A DNA stretch of 64,000 nucleotides from positions 69,038,821 through 69,102,820 of the forward strand of contig NC_065920.1 in NCBI RefSeq assembly GCF_024586455.1, read 5' to 3'. This document shows positions 1 through 11,699 of the stretch, piece by piece; the stretch's first letter is position 1; every line of letters starts with the position of its first letter. Under the pieces are notes generated by a model. It had not been told where the DNA came from, ran no database searches, and worked only from the letters and a program-made list of their open reading frames with translations. A program made the translations under genes and the position numbers. Origin of the DNA: Bactrocera neohumeralis. Taxonomy: Eukaryota > Arthropoda > Insecta > Diptera > Tephritidae.

Positions 1-345
1 GACTACCTTGAAAAAGTAAGCATCATCAACAGTGGTATGTACGGTATGTAGTAGCCGTTGGACAGTTGAATGGCCAGATTTGAAGAAATAGAGAATGCTT
101 TTTCACTAAGTCAATGTAACCTGTCACAAGTCAGTGCAAGCGTTGGCAAAAAATCCTGAAATGGATTTTGAATTGCCTCCGTATTAACCGTATTCTCTAT
201 ATCTGGCCTTCAGCGACTAATTCTTTTTCTTAGATCTCGAAACAATGCCCACTGGGAAAAAATTTGTGTGAAATGAAGAGGTGACCACCGAAACTGAGGC
301 TTATTTTGAAGCAAAGGAATTAATAGAACAAAAGTCGTAAAATTT
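1..345 (+). mobile_element. mariner (DD34D-type) transposase relic, C-terminal half
   Basis: Conceptual translation, with stops and frame changes, gives the central and C-terminal parts of a mariner transposase. DYLEKVSIINSGMYG comes first, then MDFELPPY, the SD of the normal PSDY/F motif (third catalytic aspartate), DLETMPTGKKFV and NEEVTTETEAYFEAKE, followed by a stop. The order and spacing fit the family. The region of the second aspartate (HQDN) is unrecognisable and there are several in-frame stops, so it is dead. It is also cut by the window edge, so the N-terminal half may lie upstream. Confidence 0.8.
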
Positions 346-1389
346 TTAACTTAAAGATGAAATCGTGTGTCAGAAAGTGAAATCGTAAGTAAAAAAGGGA
401 AAAGAAATAAATCATTTGGAAATTGAAGTTTAAAAGTTTTTGTTAAAAAATTAGTAACCAGTTAAAAAAATATCTCTATATACATAAATCTACCTCATAT
501 CGCTAAAAAGAAATATGAAGTCGTCTAAAACATTTGCCTTTTAGTCGTTACTCTTACTTCCTTCTCATCACAAATTCCCAGCAAGCGTCAGTCACAGTCA
601 AAGTTACTAAATGGAATTGTTGTTTGTAGCACCTTGACAGGTGGTCGGTCCACAGAGATGCAACGGTCCACTCTGTTAACTATAGCATAGTTGTTTGTAC
701 ATGTCGCAGGGCGGTTAACAAAGTCAGCCTGCGGACAAAAAGCTTGTGAATGAGGCTTGCGGTATGGCAAGTGGCAGTGAAAAGCACAACTAACAAACTC
801 GTTCGGAAAATATAACAAAAAGGGGCTCATATTTGACAAAGCAACCGGCACGCATGTTTATTATTTGTGTGTGAGCATGAGCCTCTTCTCCATCGCATGT
901 GTGTTTGTGTGCTTGTGTGTGTTGGTTGAGGTCTCCAAACAATTTGTTTGTACTTTAAACAAGCGACATCAAACGCTCTGGAGTTGTGAACTTCAAAGGC
1001 TGACAAGGCAAGTTGGGATCGCAGTCAAGTGTAAGGTGGGTGGAATAGTGGGCGCAATGTGTGAGGGTTCCCACATTGGAGGTCAAATGTGGAAAGATTA
1101 TGTTTGACGGGAGTAAACTTGTGGGACCGATTAATTTTTGTCAGACATTTTTAATTGTACTCTTAGCATGTTTGTTTATGTTGGTTATACAAGTAATATT
1201 CTTCAGAAAATAGCATCTAAAATAGCATCTGACAGTTTTAACACTAAGTGGCGTCGCATCATATTATAAATGAAAATTGTGGGAAAACCTTCGAAGTGGC
1301 ATAGAAATCGAAAAATTCGAAAAATTCATAAAAAGAACAACTACCGTTTTGTCTTTTATAAGGAGTCAGACTGCATTACATTTTTCATC
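346..1389. other. Intergenic DNA, no gene recognised
   Basis: AT-rich sequence with a GTGTGT-rich patch near 860-930. Short open frames here have no recognisable domain and I see no repeat family. Confidence 0.5.
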
Positions 1390-1690
1390 AGGAAACTGCA
1401 TCGGTCAGTTTAAGTGAGAACTATATACTATAATGGTCCGATCTGAACAATATGTTTGTAGATTGAAGTGTTGCCTTGAATAATCACCAAAGCAAATTTC
1501 CTTAAGACATCTGGTCAATTAAACAAGTTTTTTATACCAGGACATGATTGCCTACTCCTTATGGTGGTCCGATATCGATGAATACTAGAAATTAGTAACT
1601 CCTTGTGGAGAAAATTATGTGTGTACTGTTTCAGATCTATACCTCAAATACTAAGGAACTAGTTCGCTTATATACTGACTCTTTTTTTCT
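1390..1690 (+). repeat. Dispersed fly repeat, degraded copy
   Basis: The segment shares an ordered set of phrases with the copies at 49380-49790 and 53230-53725. These are a 'cagttt..agctatatactataatggtccgat' type block, a second 'ggtccgatat' block, 'cagatctatacctcaaa' and 'ggaactagttcgc', followed by a colon-like 'tatatactgac' end. No coding capacity is seen. I know similar sequence as a common non-coding repeat of fly genomes, but I cannot name it. Confidence 0.6.
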
Positions 1691-1868
1691 ACCTATAACT
1701 CAACAGGAAAATTGTACCAGCACTGAAGACCAATCTAAGACTTTTGGAGAAATTAGTGTGGATGCTATCAAATGAAATGTCGACATAGCTTTATGTATGA
1801 TGTATCCAGAGGTCTAAATTTTCAAGAGCGGCAACAGTTGTACTTCTAAAAAATTGTCATTTATCCCC

Positions 1869-2222
1869 TTATCTTACCATAATGGTCAAAACTCCTGAAA
1901 ATACATATCCAAAAAATGAATACTTTTGTGGTAAGCTTACATTTTTATATTTCTTTTTACGAATTGCTTCACACAGACGACGCATAATACTCAAATGGTA
2001 TTCCTTGTTGACATTTTGGCTAGTCGGAAGGTGTTCGGAGTGCACCACACCTCGATAAGTGAAGATAACTGTCAATATAACTTTTATTTTTGACCTGCTT
2101 TGACATGGTTTTTCGGCTTTGTCTCACTTTCGCCACGATATTCGGCTGATTTATCTTTCGTTTTCGGGGTCGTAAGCATAGATCCAAGACTCATCGCCGT
2201 GTTCGAGCTTATAAGTCAACAA
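1869..2222 (-). mobile_element. mariner transposase relic, catalytic-core part
   Basis: On the minus strand, reading from about 2215 downwards, the translation gives YKLEHGDESWIYAYDPENER. This carries GDESW with the first catalytic aspartate. It is followed after stops by an open stretch (1869-2075) with VILTVIFTYRGVVHSEHLP, NVNKEYHLSIMRRLCEAIRKK. That is the usual order of the mariner group that has 'FFDxxGVVHxEFLPxGxTVNKEYY'. The sequence ends before the second aspartate. Several stops occur, so it is inactive. It abuts the LINE relic at 2225-2885 in the same orientation. Confidence 0.82.
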
Positions 2223-2224
2223 AG

Positions 2225-2885
2225 CGCCTAGTCGCCATTACTAATTTGCTCAGGTGTTTAATTTCTATTCCCACTTGTGCGGTGGAATAAGGAAAAGTGT
2301 AAGCTCCGAAATGTTTAAAAGTAGGACAATTAAAAGCAAGGGTTTAGATGTTTCCATCTCGTCTTCAGCATTTGTATCTTGCACCCAGTAAGATTTCTGG
2401 TAAGAACTTGTACAGCATGGACGCTGTTAATTCGATGACCTCCACCGCTGTTTGTTCAAGAACCTTCCCCAACTAGAGAGAGGCTAGCCTTACTGATGGT
2501 AACGAAATCACTGAATCTCTATGGAATGATCTTGTTCCAAAGATTCTTGTAACAGTGCATGAACCATTAGTAGCCTTGAGCTGGATAAGCTCCCGCGAAG
2601 CCCAGCTACACAGCAGCAGAACACACGAGGAGAATGAAGCACCAGCTCGTTCCCATTCTATGGTTTTATGAGGTACCTTTCCTTACCAGCTCATCAGCCT
2701 TACACTTACCTGAGATTGCGCTGTGGCCTGGCAGCCATACTAGGCTTACTACAAACTGAAGCGATGTTATTGATAGTTTGTTAGTTTAATCAACCCTGCA
2801 CTCACAGTTAGTGAGCTCAAGGCTAGCATTGCCGCCCGGCTATGAGAGTGAATAGTCACTTTTCTAACGGAGACACTCCGGAGTA
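2225..2885 (-). mobile_element. Non-LTR retrotransposon relic: RNase H end plus C-terminal zinc-knuckle region
   Basis: Minus-strand translation, read from 2885 down with frame changes, gives SRAAMLALSSLTVSAGLIK, then VSLVWLPGHSAISGKCKADE and LVRKGTS. This is the end of an RNase H domain with the conserved GH and the last aspartate (ADEL). Downstream are pieces of the tail normally seen after RNase H in I/R1-group LINEs: TRI, a 'SRDLLSL' type block, and a degraded Cys-rich knuckle followed by VMATRRFVD. Multiple stops make it a pseudogene. The relic at 22105-22480 carries the same 'KADEL..RKGTS' phrase and is probably the same family. Confidence 0.78.
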
Positions 2886-4449
2886 GCTACTGCTATCTTA
2901 GTGATGGGATATAAGTACTCGCCTGCTAATTCCTGTTTATTGATTTAATAATTATTTCATGGAGTTTCTAACAAAAAATGATAACCATTTAAATGTTTAG
3001 GTTTTTCATAGTTCTAGTACTAGAGCGTCACCTGGTGGCAAATTGAGGTAAGAATGCTCGAAAATCAATTAAAAAAATTAAACTTAACTAAAGTAAAAAA
3101 AGTTAAGTATTCAACTTGACCTTAAACAAACCCCCGAGCAGAAATAACTTCATTTCTTAGTTGGCAACTCATATCCCCAACCAGTCACCAGCTCAAATGA
3201 TAGTTATCGAATAATAGCAACTCGATTATTGAGTTATCAAATGAAAATTAAACCGTTAAGCCGAAAATGCATAATTTACTCCACAAATCGGGTTAATTTT
3301 GAAAGTGTTCACCAAAAGCAACAACAACAAAAATACTAACGGGCGTAGACACGCTAAACTGTTCTAAACGGAACCGCTGTGTCCAACACGAAAATCAAAA
3401 AGTTTTCGCCGAAACTGCACAAAATCGCCAGTATGGCATGTTAAAGTGCACAAAAACTAACAGAAATGAAAAAAGTATGGAAGAAGAAAATAAAAAATAA
3501 TAAATGAAATTGCACGAAAATGAAAACTAAGCGCCAACTTCGGCACAAAATTTGGACATATCGTCGAAATCGGCGCAAAGTGCATGAAAATTATTATTCG
3601 GCGAGAAAATTTTGCAGATTATTTTGCTACACGGGTTTTGGATTTTGTTCGGGTCTTGCTTTTAGTTTTACTTTTTATGCAAAATTTGCTTAGTTTGAGC
3701 AGCCGAAAGTGTTGTCAAATGCAGCTTGTGCAAAATAAAAAGTAAAAAATGCAAAAGGGCTACCAAAATATTACAAATAAATAGCTATAAGCGCCCATAA
3801 GTATGCTAATTCGCTGACAATTTTATGCTTGTGTCTGTGCGTGGCTGACAGCGCTTACAGACTTTTTGCCGCTAAACATGTAAAATTATTAAAATATGTT
3901 AAAATAGTAAAAAGGAAACTTTGAAAACTGTGTGTCGCAGACAAGATGTCAGCGTTTAGGTGATAACATAAAGAAGCTTCCGCTTTTCAGTGCTTTTTAG
4001 GTGAAAGTTAAGCAGGTTAAGGTTGGATTTGGCAGGTGACACAGGAACAAAGTGGAAATGAGCTTTGATGTTAAAAGGTATGAAGGGAATGTGGTTCGCT
4101 TTAGTGTTAGAATACTGTTGGGCACAGATCTAAGCGGAAGTGTTAAGTAAAATGTGTTTGAAATTGTCAGCAATTGCACTAACCTCAATTTCGTGTAGAC
4201 TAAATGACTTGGATTAGATCAAAGTAGATTGTAAATATTTTCTGAAAAAATTTCACGATTTCACTACTCTTACGTTTATTTTACATACAAATAAATTTCA
4301 AAAATAAGATATTGGATTCTAGCTGTGTCTACTTTAGTAGATTTCAGCGTAAAAATTTATGAGATTTGTACGTTTTATATGAAAAACATTTCGTAATAAA
4401 AATAAATGCGTTTTGAACACTAGATCACTTAAATTCTACATAAAAGTTT
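2886..4449. other. Intergenic DNA with one insulator-like motif
   Basis: AT-rich, with no protein-like relic recognised. The only structured signal seen is the GCGCC...TATGC motif at 3791. The last 150 bp may hold a decayed extra unit of the following tandem repeat. Confidence 0.45.
3791..3808 (-). promoter_or_regulatory. Su(Hw)-like site GCGCCCATAAGTATGCTA
   Basis: Reverse complement of the recurring TAGCATACTTTTAGGCGC motif, with two differences. Core GCATACTT and arm GGGCGC are both present. Binding is inferred. Confidence 0.55.
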
Positions 4450-5470
4450 GTTAAATTAGCAAAAGCTAATTACTATAACATATACCTCCCATTCAATTTA
4501 TTTTTCAAAAATGGCTTTTACGATAATAACTTTAATATTCACGGAGCTAAGACCACGAAATTTGGTGTTCTAATTAGTTTTTATACAAGGACAAAGAATA
4601 CCGAAAGTCATCAATATCGGATTACAATAACTCATACCTCCCATACAATTTATTGTTCAAAAATGGTATATCGGGTAATAACTTTAACATTTACTTAGTT
4701 AAGAACACGAAAGTTGGTGTGATAATATGATTTTATATACGAACAAAGAATACCGAAAATCAGCAAAATCGGTTTACTATAACATATCTCTCTCATACAA
4801 CTTACTTTTCAAAAAAGGTATATCGGTTAATAACTTTAACATTTATGACAGATAAGATCATGAAATTCCGTGTAGTGATTAGTTTTTGTATAAAAGTATT
4901 ATAACTAAAAAAACAACAAGATTGGGTTAAAAAATCACTTACCACCCATACAAGCCATTGGTACTAAATACGCTTTAGGGTTATAACTTTCATATTTATA
5001 GAGCTAAAAACACCAAATTTCGCAAGATTTTTTCATTTTATATAGACATTTTATATACTGAAAGCCAACAACAGCGGATTACAATAACACGCACCTCCCA
5101 TACAAGTTATCATTCAAAAATGGTATTTACGGTTATAGCCGTCACATTTACGTAGATATGAGCACCAAATTTGGTCAGATATTTGGTTACTATATAAGAA
5201 ATGTGTATATTGAAAATCAATAATATTGGATTACAGTAACGAATACCGCCCATACAAACTATTGTTCAAAAATGCTATTTCGGGTAATAACTTTCGCATT
5301 TATAAAGATGAGATCACCAGATTCTGTTAGCTATTTCACTTTGATATAAGAATAATGTGTACTGAAAATCTAAAAAATCGCATTATTAGAACACCTACCT
5401 CCCATACAAATTATCTTTGAAAAATTTCAAAAATGCTATAAACATGTAAATCTAAAATATTTTGGTTTAA
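4450..5470. repeat. Tandem repeat, 152-bp period, seven units
   Basis: The block 'acctcccatacaa' recurs at 4484, 4636, 4787, 4941, 5093, 5245 and 5397, giving spacings of 152, 151, 154, 152, 152 and 152. Each unit continues with '..ttcaaaaatggtat..cggttaataactttaacatttac', a gene-unrelated 'agctaagaacacgaaattt' block and 'tataagaac..aaagaataccgaaaatca'. Units are diverged by point changes but hardly at all in length. No unit has a conserved open frame. Confidence 0.9.
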
Positions 5471-7158
5471 TAAATTTCAATACAAATGAAATGGCTGGAC
5501 AATCATGCACACCAATACCTTAATATGTGAATATTTTTTTTTTGGACAAAAATATTTGACCAGTACGTACAAAAACAAAAAGTACTAAAGGTAACCTAGT
5601 GCTGTTACGAAACTTTTCCAACGTAAACAAAATAACGCAAAGAAGAAATATAGAAAATGCGCTGCAAGCATACAAAAAAATCAAAAAGCCATAACTTTAG
5701 CCAAAACCGAACTAACTCAAGTAGTCTTGTTGAACGTAAGGGCTTGCAACTACTACTGCCTGCTATGAGTGCTCGAACTCAATGTAAATTTCATTTTCAA
5801 TTTGTTTGCTCAAAGTTTTGCATGTGTGTGAGACCCTTAGAGTGTGTGTGTGGTTTTTTCTACGCTGTAAGACTTGAGAATTTTTGTAAATATTTTTTTG
5901 TCCTAGCAATTATTTGCCAGCCTTCTACTATCTACCTTTTGCTACAATATTTGACTCTTTAGCGCAATGCAACAGTTCATTCATGCATGCAACATAGACG
6001 AGCAGTCTCGTTTTCGGCTTAGTCCCCTTACATTTGGGTGCTGGTTGTTGTTGGGTTTTCGCTATTGTTTTTGTTGTGGTTGTGAACTTCCTGCTGTTGC
6101 ATACCGTATGGTGCGGCTAACTCGAATTTCCATATATGCAACGAAAAAAAATAAATAAAAAGTTATGACTTATAGAAATTATTTCAACTTTCTTTGCCTT
6201 TTGACTCATACAACTAACTGTATGTGTGCGTGTGTGTGTGATAAAATTGTATATTTTTTTATAATTTGTTGTTTTTATTGTTGTCATATGGTATGTGTAG
6301 GTCCTTCCGCTTTACAAAGCCGTAAGCTCAAGTGTGCATAATGTATAAGGGGTTTGTGCGCCCTCAAGTATGCAAAGCAAATAGGTAACTTGGCAATGCA
6401 GCAGCGGTGGCAGTTGCAACTGCGCTGTAGGGGCGTGGCATGCAGCTGGCGAACGAGTTAAAGTAACATACAGCTCGAGTTGACCAAAAGTAAGAAAAAA
6501 ATAAAATTCAAAAAAAAAAATTATATGAAATTTCAAGGAAAGAAAACAAAATTCCAAAAAGAAATATTTATATGAAATTTCAGAAAAGAAAATGACAAAA
6601 AAATATAAATATATGAAATTTTAAAAATTCAGTGGCACTGCAACACGCCCGCTGCAATTGTTACTTTTGAAGAATTTTTCCGCTCTCTGTTTTTGCATTT
6701 TTCGCCAGTTTCTTACTCCCTGCACTTTTATCCTGTTACATTTTTATATTATTCACCGCTTGACCGGCTGTATGCCAGCGTTTGTAGCATGCAACAGCGA
6801 GCATGCTGCAGCTGGCCTATTTGTGCATGTGTTTGCTCTTGTTATTCAAATTTGTTGTTGTTGTTGTAACTGTTATTTTTTATTCTTTGCTGGTTTCTAT
6901 GGTCACTAGAATATTTTGTTGCACATAAATTATTGCCACTCGTTATATTTACAGTTGCAGCTTGACGCGTTGCCAACTTCTACGTTTCGGTACTTTAAAA
7001 TAATTTCCATTTTTCAGCTCCCTTTCTACTTTTGATTGTTTTCGTGCGAGTTCTTCTTCAATTTGCGCAGCTAAAATTATTAAAATGAAATTTGTTGCAA
7101 AGAAATGTTGCACATACTTGAAATATTTACCAGAAAAAATTTTTGTTTTTTTTTTGAT
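5471..7158. other. Intergenic DNA with low-complexity tracts
   Basis: Contains T-rich and GT-rich stretches (for example a GTGTGT run near 6225-6240), several TGC-rich patches and the motif at 6358. Open frames at 5657-5962, 6312-6557 and 6658-6909 are leucine/phenylalanine/cysteine-rich, without domains, and I do not regard them as genes. Confidence 0.45.
6358..6375 (-). promoter_or_regulatory. Su(Hw)-like site GCGCCCTCAAGTATGCAA
   Basis: The reverse complement reads TTGCATACTTGAGGGCGC, with an intact TTGCATACTT core and GGGCGC arm. Binding is inferred from resemblance. Confidence 0.6.
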
Positions 7159-8085
7159 TTAATTGCTTTGTGGAAGAGTTGGCTCCACTGTTAAAAAAAC
7201 TATTAAGTAATAAAAGGGGCTTAGGACAACTGTCGAGGCATGTACAATACGCTTCATACTTGCAAAATATGCTTCAACCGCCGTTATGACCTCTTCATTT
7301 GATGAAAAACGCTTGCCACGCATAAATTTTTTGAATTCTGGAAACAACTGTAAGTCGCTGTGGGGCAAATCTGGTTCGAACTTTAATTCATGAATTTTAC
7401 ACATTATCAAAATGCTCTTGTAACACGGTGCATTGTTCTGATGAAAAAGTATTTTTTCTTCTGCAAGTCGAGTATTTTTTTCCTTCAACTGGTCCAAAAG
7501 GTTGCAATCATATTCAGAATTAATTGTTTTACCAGTTTGCAAGTAATCAACAAACAAAATTCTTCTCGTATTCCAAAAAACTGATGCCATATCTTTCTTG
7601 TCCGACTTCCGGACACGAATTCGTTTCGAAGCCGATCAACCAGGTTTACACCACTCTGTAGCCTCTTTTTTCGGTTCAGGATTATGGTGATAGAGCCAAG
7701 TCTCATCCATAATTATACATAGACGCACAGAATCTCCTTTATCCTTTTTAAAACGGTCCAAATGTTGCTAAGAAAGTCGCATGCGAATGTGTTTTTGTCT
7801 ATTGTTAGCCAATGCGGCATCCATTGTGCACACAATCACCCAAAATTCCACTTAATACATAACTCCCACTGCCTGAGAGATGTATAGAGTTTCTCTAAAA
7901 AGCTCAGTCAATCGACGATCTTTCAAAACCATATCCTGTATTTTGGCCATAATTTGCGGTGTTGATGCGATTTTTGTACGTCCTTCACGAGGATCGTCTT
8001 CAAGACTTGTACGACCACGTTTAAATTCAGCAACCCATCTTCGATTTTGCCGTATTGGGGCGTTTGCGCGAGAACATCCAATGAA
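7159..8085 (-). mobile_element. mariner transposase relic, nearly full length
   Basis: The minus strand holds all main parts in order. The N-terminal helix-turn-helix block is RRWVAEFKRGRTSLEDDPRE, then IMAKIQDMVLKDRRLTE. After a short deletion come RMRLS, QHLDRFKKDKGDSV and IIMDETWLYHHNPEP, which keeps the first catalytic aspartate. DKKDMASVFWNTRRILFVDY, YLQTGKTINSEYD and LFHQNNAP follow, with the second aspartate changed to Asn. EPDLPHSDLQLF has a small deletion before the third aspartate, and RGKRFSSNEEVITAVEAYFA closes the sequence. There are only a few stops, but the D-to-N change and deletions make it inactive. The last 143 codons (7159-7590) are open. Confidence 0.88.
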
Positions 8086-8390
8086 AGCGGCCGGAATTGT
8101 GAAAAAAACAACTCATGTATTTTACACGACGATAATATGCACCATCGCATGGACCGCGATTATGACCGAATTTAAAGCCAAAATCACAATGAATACCATC
8201 AAGCAACCACCGTTTTCACCAGATTTGCCTCCGTGTGATTTTTCCTTAAGCCCTAAACAGAAATTTCCGCTTTTTGGAACCCGTTTTCAGTCGACCGAAG
8301 ATATAAAACAAAATTCGCCAAAGGAGCTGAAGGCCATCGCAAAAAGTGCTTCTTATTATTCCCCGCAAAAAAATTTTTAATAAGCCTCGC
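8086..8390 (+). mobile_element. mariner transposase relic, C-terminal third, opposite orientation
   Basis: The plus-strand open stretch reads TAIMTEFKAKITMNTIKQ, QPPFSPDLPPCDFSLSPKQK (third catalytic aspartate in PCDF) and GTRFQSTEDIKQNSPKELKA, then IAKSASYY. This is the C-terminus of a mariner subfamily different from the neighbour at 7159-8085. The region of the second aspartate is scrambled. It abuts the N-terminal end of the minus-strand relic, so the two elements lie with different ends fused. Confidence 0.82.
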
Positions 8391-9059
8391 ATATCATTTA
8401 TAAAAACTTTGAAGTTATGTGCATAATTCCCAGTATAAAAGCTTTAAATGCATGATAGGCAAAACATTGTAAGCAATAAACACCAACAAGTTGTTCATTA
8501 AAAAATTCGTATTCGTAAAAACTTTATGAAGTATTAAAATCCTACCGCCACAAACCATTATCAAAAGAATTTCAGTATTGAAAATCGCAAACTAATAATT
8601 GCAGTAAAGGCATTATGATAAAATAACTAAAAGCAAAAAATATATATTTAATGGATTTACCCAAAAAGACAAAACAATAAGTTCTTTTATTCGCTTAATA
8701 ACGGATTTCGGTTACTTTTGATAGGTTATTCATTTTTTTATGAGTATACATACACAATTTATTGTGAAATTATTTCAGTTTTAAGCTTTTTATCTGCAAT
8801 TATTGAACTACAAATTGCGCCACAATAAAGAATGGTATTAAGAGTAAAATAAATTGATATAGATTGTAATTCTGTCAGACTTTTTACGAGACACTGTTGA
8901 AGTAATACTGACGCCTAACGTTTGCCCAAATCCATTGAACTTGCACAATGGGGGTTTCACTGTGGTTTTTAATCCAACTAAGGCTGTTAAGCTCGGAAGA
9001 AAAAGAGGTATTAAAGAAGTTTTAAAAAGATTTGATTGTGAACTTACCATCTAACTAAA
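8391..9059. other. Intergenic DNA, no gene recognised
   Basis: AT-rich sequence. The right-hand end grades into the satellite array. Nothing protein-like was found. Confidence 0.45.
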
Positions 9060-10210
9060 AATTTTAACCTAGACAAACTCCTAGTTGACTTAATTAAGTG
9101 GTATATTTATGTTAGGCAAGATTCCTACCACACTGTGAAGTAACTCCTTACGAATAAGTTGTTTACTACAATAAAGACATTCTATGTTTGTATAATACAT
9201 ATTTCTTAAAATATAATTTGTTTAAAAAATTATCTACCTTCAACAGTTAATTTGCTACAATAGCAGCTTTTGATAATTTTTTTTTAATACATTAATATTT
9301 CAAAAAAGCTTATTTCGCCTCTAAGAGCTTCGAACATTTTCACCAAACTTCGGTGAATTAAATTATTTACCTCATTGATGATATTTGATTGTTTACTATC
9401 AAAAGTTATAATATTTTTTATTTAAATATAACTGTTATAACTACTTTTCATTGAGTTTTGAACTCTTCCACCACGGTATGGTGAGTTTATTTATTTACCA
9501 TATTGATGGAATTGTATGCCTTACTTTCAAAATTGTAATACTTCTAAAAATAAAGCTTTTGCACAGAGAGTTTCGAACTTTTTCACCTCATTTTGGTGAA
9601 CTAATGCACTAATAATATATTATTTGTTACAATAGCGGCTTCAGATAGTTTATTGTCAAAATTCTAATATTTCTCAAGAGATAATTTGTCTCAAAAAGTT
9701 TTGAACCTTTTTATCACATTGTGGTGAATTAATAATAATTTATATACTACAATAGAGATATTTGACAATTTGTTGTCAAAATCATAATATTTCTGAAAAG
9801 ATAATTTTGCCTCTAAGATTTTCGAACCTTTTCACCACAGTATGGTGATTTAAATTACTTACCACACTGATGATATTTGACGATTTATTATGAAAAGTAT
9901 AATGTTTTTTCAAATATATTTTACTTTAATTCTTCTCAAAGAGTTTCGTACTTTTTCACCAAGGTGTGGTGAAATAATTTATTCACAAAATAACATCATA
10001 AGGTGATTTTTTTTTAAATCATAACATTTCTTAAAACAAGACTTTTTCACAGATATTTTTAACTTTTTCACCACTGTGTGGTGAGCTATTATTCGTTTAT
10101 TTTGCACAAAAGCGTCAATTGATAACTAACTTTTTAAATCTTAATATTCTGTAAACATAATTTCGTCTCAGAAAGTTTTGAACCTTTTCACCACAGTATG
10201 GTGAATTACG
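9060..10210. repeat. Satellite-like tandem array, ~120-bp period, palindromic core (left block)
   Basis: The core TTTCACCACAGTATGGTGAA or a close variant starts (at CACC) at 9341, 9469, 9584, 9713, 9833, 9957, 10069 and 10189, with spacings of 112-129 bp. Between cores each unit carries 'attta(c/t)tacaatagcggcttt', 'gataatttattgtcaaaat', 'cataatatttct' and 'ttttgcctctaagagttttcgaac'. Two more decayed units precede 9341, where the 'tactacaata' block recurs near 9165 and 9253. The core is an inverted repeat, CACCAC..GTGGTG, and is better conserved than the spacer. Confidence 0.88.
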
Positions 10211-11699
10211 ACTACTAATATCCCATTAAATGACCAAAGTTACTACCGAAATTATGTATGTTGGAAATACATATGTATATACACCCTACCAATCGCTCAT
10301 TGACAACAATTTATCACAAACAACTTTCAATAACCCAATAAAAGCAACAACAGCAACGAAAGTGTGCCAAAAACACGCACAACTACCACTTTAACGCCTC
10401 AACTCAATTCATTTTCAATAAAAGTCTGCCTGTCTGCTTATAAAGTAAATAAATAAAACATTGATTGCGTACGCACAACTGTACATACATCAAGCCTGCT
10501 ACTGTGGCAGCAACCAGCCAACCAAACAACAGCAACTGCGGCACAACAACCTCAACTGATGCAAAAATGCAATGAAACGAGACGAAATTGTTTTTACCCG
10601 CTGCGTCAAATTTTTAAGTGAAAAACTTTTAGTGCACACGAATTGCTAGTTAAAAATTACTTTTCATTTGCCCAACAACAGCAACACAAATAAAATGACG
10701 AAAGAAAGGGAAAAAATAAATAAACGGTAACACAAAAAATTGCTTACAAAAAACCGGCAAAGAGTGGAAGCGCGGAATTGGGTAAATAAAAGTGCTGTAT
10801 GCCGAGCTCTTGAGCGTAGAAGCGTTGGAATTCTTGGTGGCTGAGAGACAATGAGGCGCTGAAGTTGTTGCTTGGCTGATTGAAACACTTTCGTTGCGGT
10901 GCATTGAGTTCGGAGTGGCGATAAATACTTGCAGTACGTACTATGGAGCTCTTAATGGGTTAGAGATGACTGTGGTGAAGGCAATTTATTGTTTTTTTTT
11001 TTAATATTTTTTCTATTTCTTATTTTTTTTTTGCTTAAAATTCTCGTATTACTTTTAAAAAATATTCAAAATTCTTTATTAACTATTTTAAATAATTCTA
11101 AGTTTTTCGAAAGTTCCCGCAGCTAATTTTAATTCTTCTAAATAATCTCTGATATAATATTACTCCTTTTTCCAATTCCAGCCCTTACATGATTTATGTA
11201 TCAGTCGGAAATACAAAATTGAACTTTTATAAAGTTCTAGAAAGTAGAAAAAATATCCAAAATCAACATCTTTGATTGCTGACATCGAAAAGGTACCCAC
11301 ATAATGCGTATAAATACATATAAATGTATACATAAATAAGTGAAACTCTAAAAAACTCATTTTAGTTTTGCCAAAATGCCAGCGGCATATAGCACATACA
11401 CTTACTTGGAATCTGCGCATGGCCTTGTAAAAAGTGTCATTTGTTTTGTTTTTTGACTGCAAATCGAAAAGCCATGTCAGTCAATGCGCCCACACCACGC
11501 CCTAAAAGCGCAAACACGCTTAATAAAATAACAAAAAAGTTTGAGGTTAACATTTTTTTGACACAAAAGTGGCAACAGCACAATATACTATTACATATTA
11601 GTATGAGCTATAGGGTGAGACTCATTTTTTAAGCTTTTGGCTCGTACACAGAAGTAATATTATTACTTACTAGACGACTATTTGTTTTTTCTCTGGAAA
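10211..11699. other. Non-satellite segment separating the two satellite blocks
   Basis: About 1.5 kb without satellite cores: CAA/CAACA-rich DNA at 10320-10560, then AT-rich sequence. Either it was inserted into one array or two arrays grew on either side. I found no terminal repeats or duplication at the junctions. Confidence 0.5.

Noticed and set aside
6095..6120. 'gttgcataccgtatggtgcgg' as an insulator-like site
   Set aside because: Contains TTGCATACC but lacks the CTTTT spacer and a properly spaced GGCG arm.
11500..11520. 'cgccctaaaagcgcaaac' as another insulator-like site
   Set aside because: The TATGC core is replaced by GCGC; too far from consensus.
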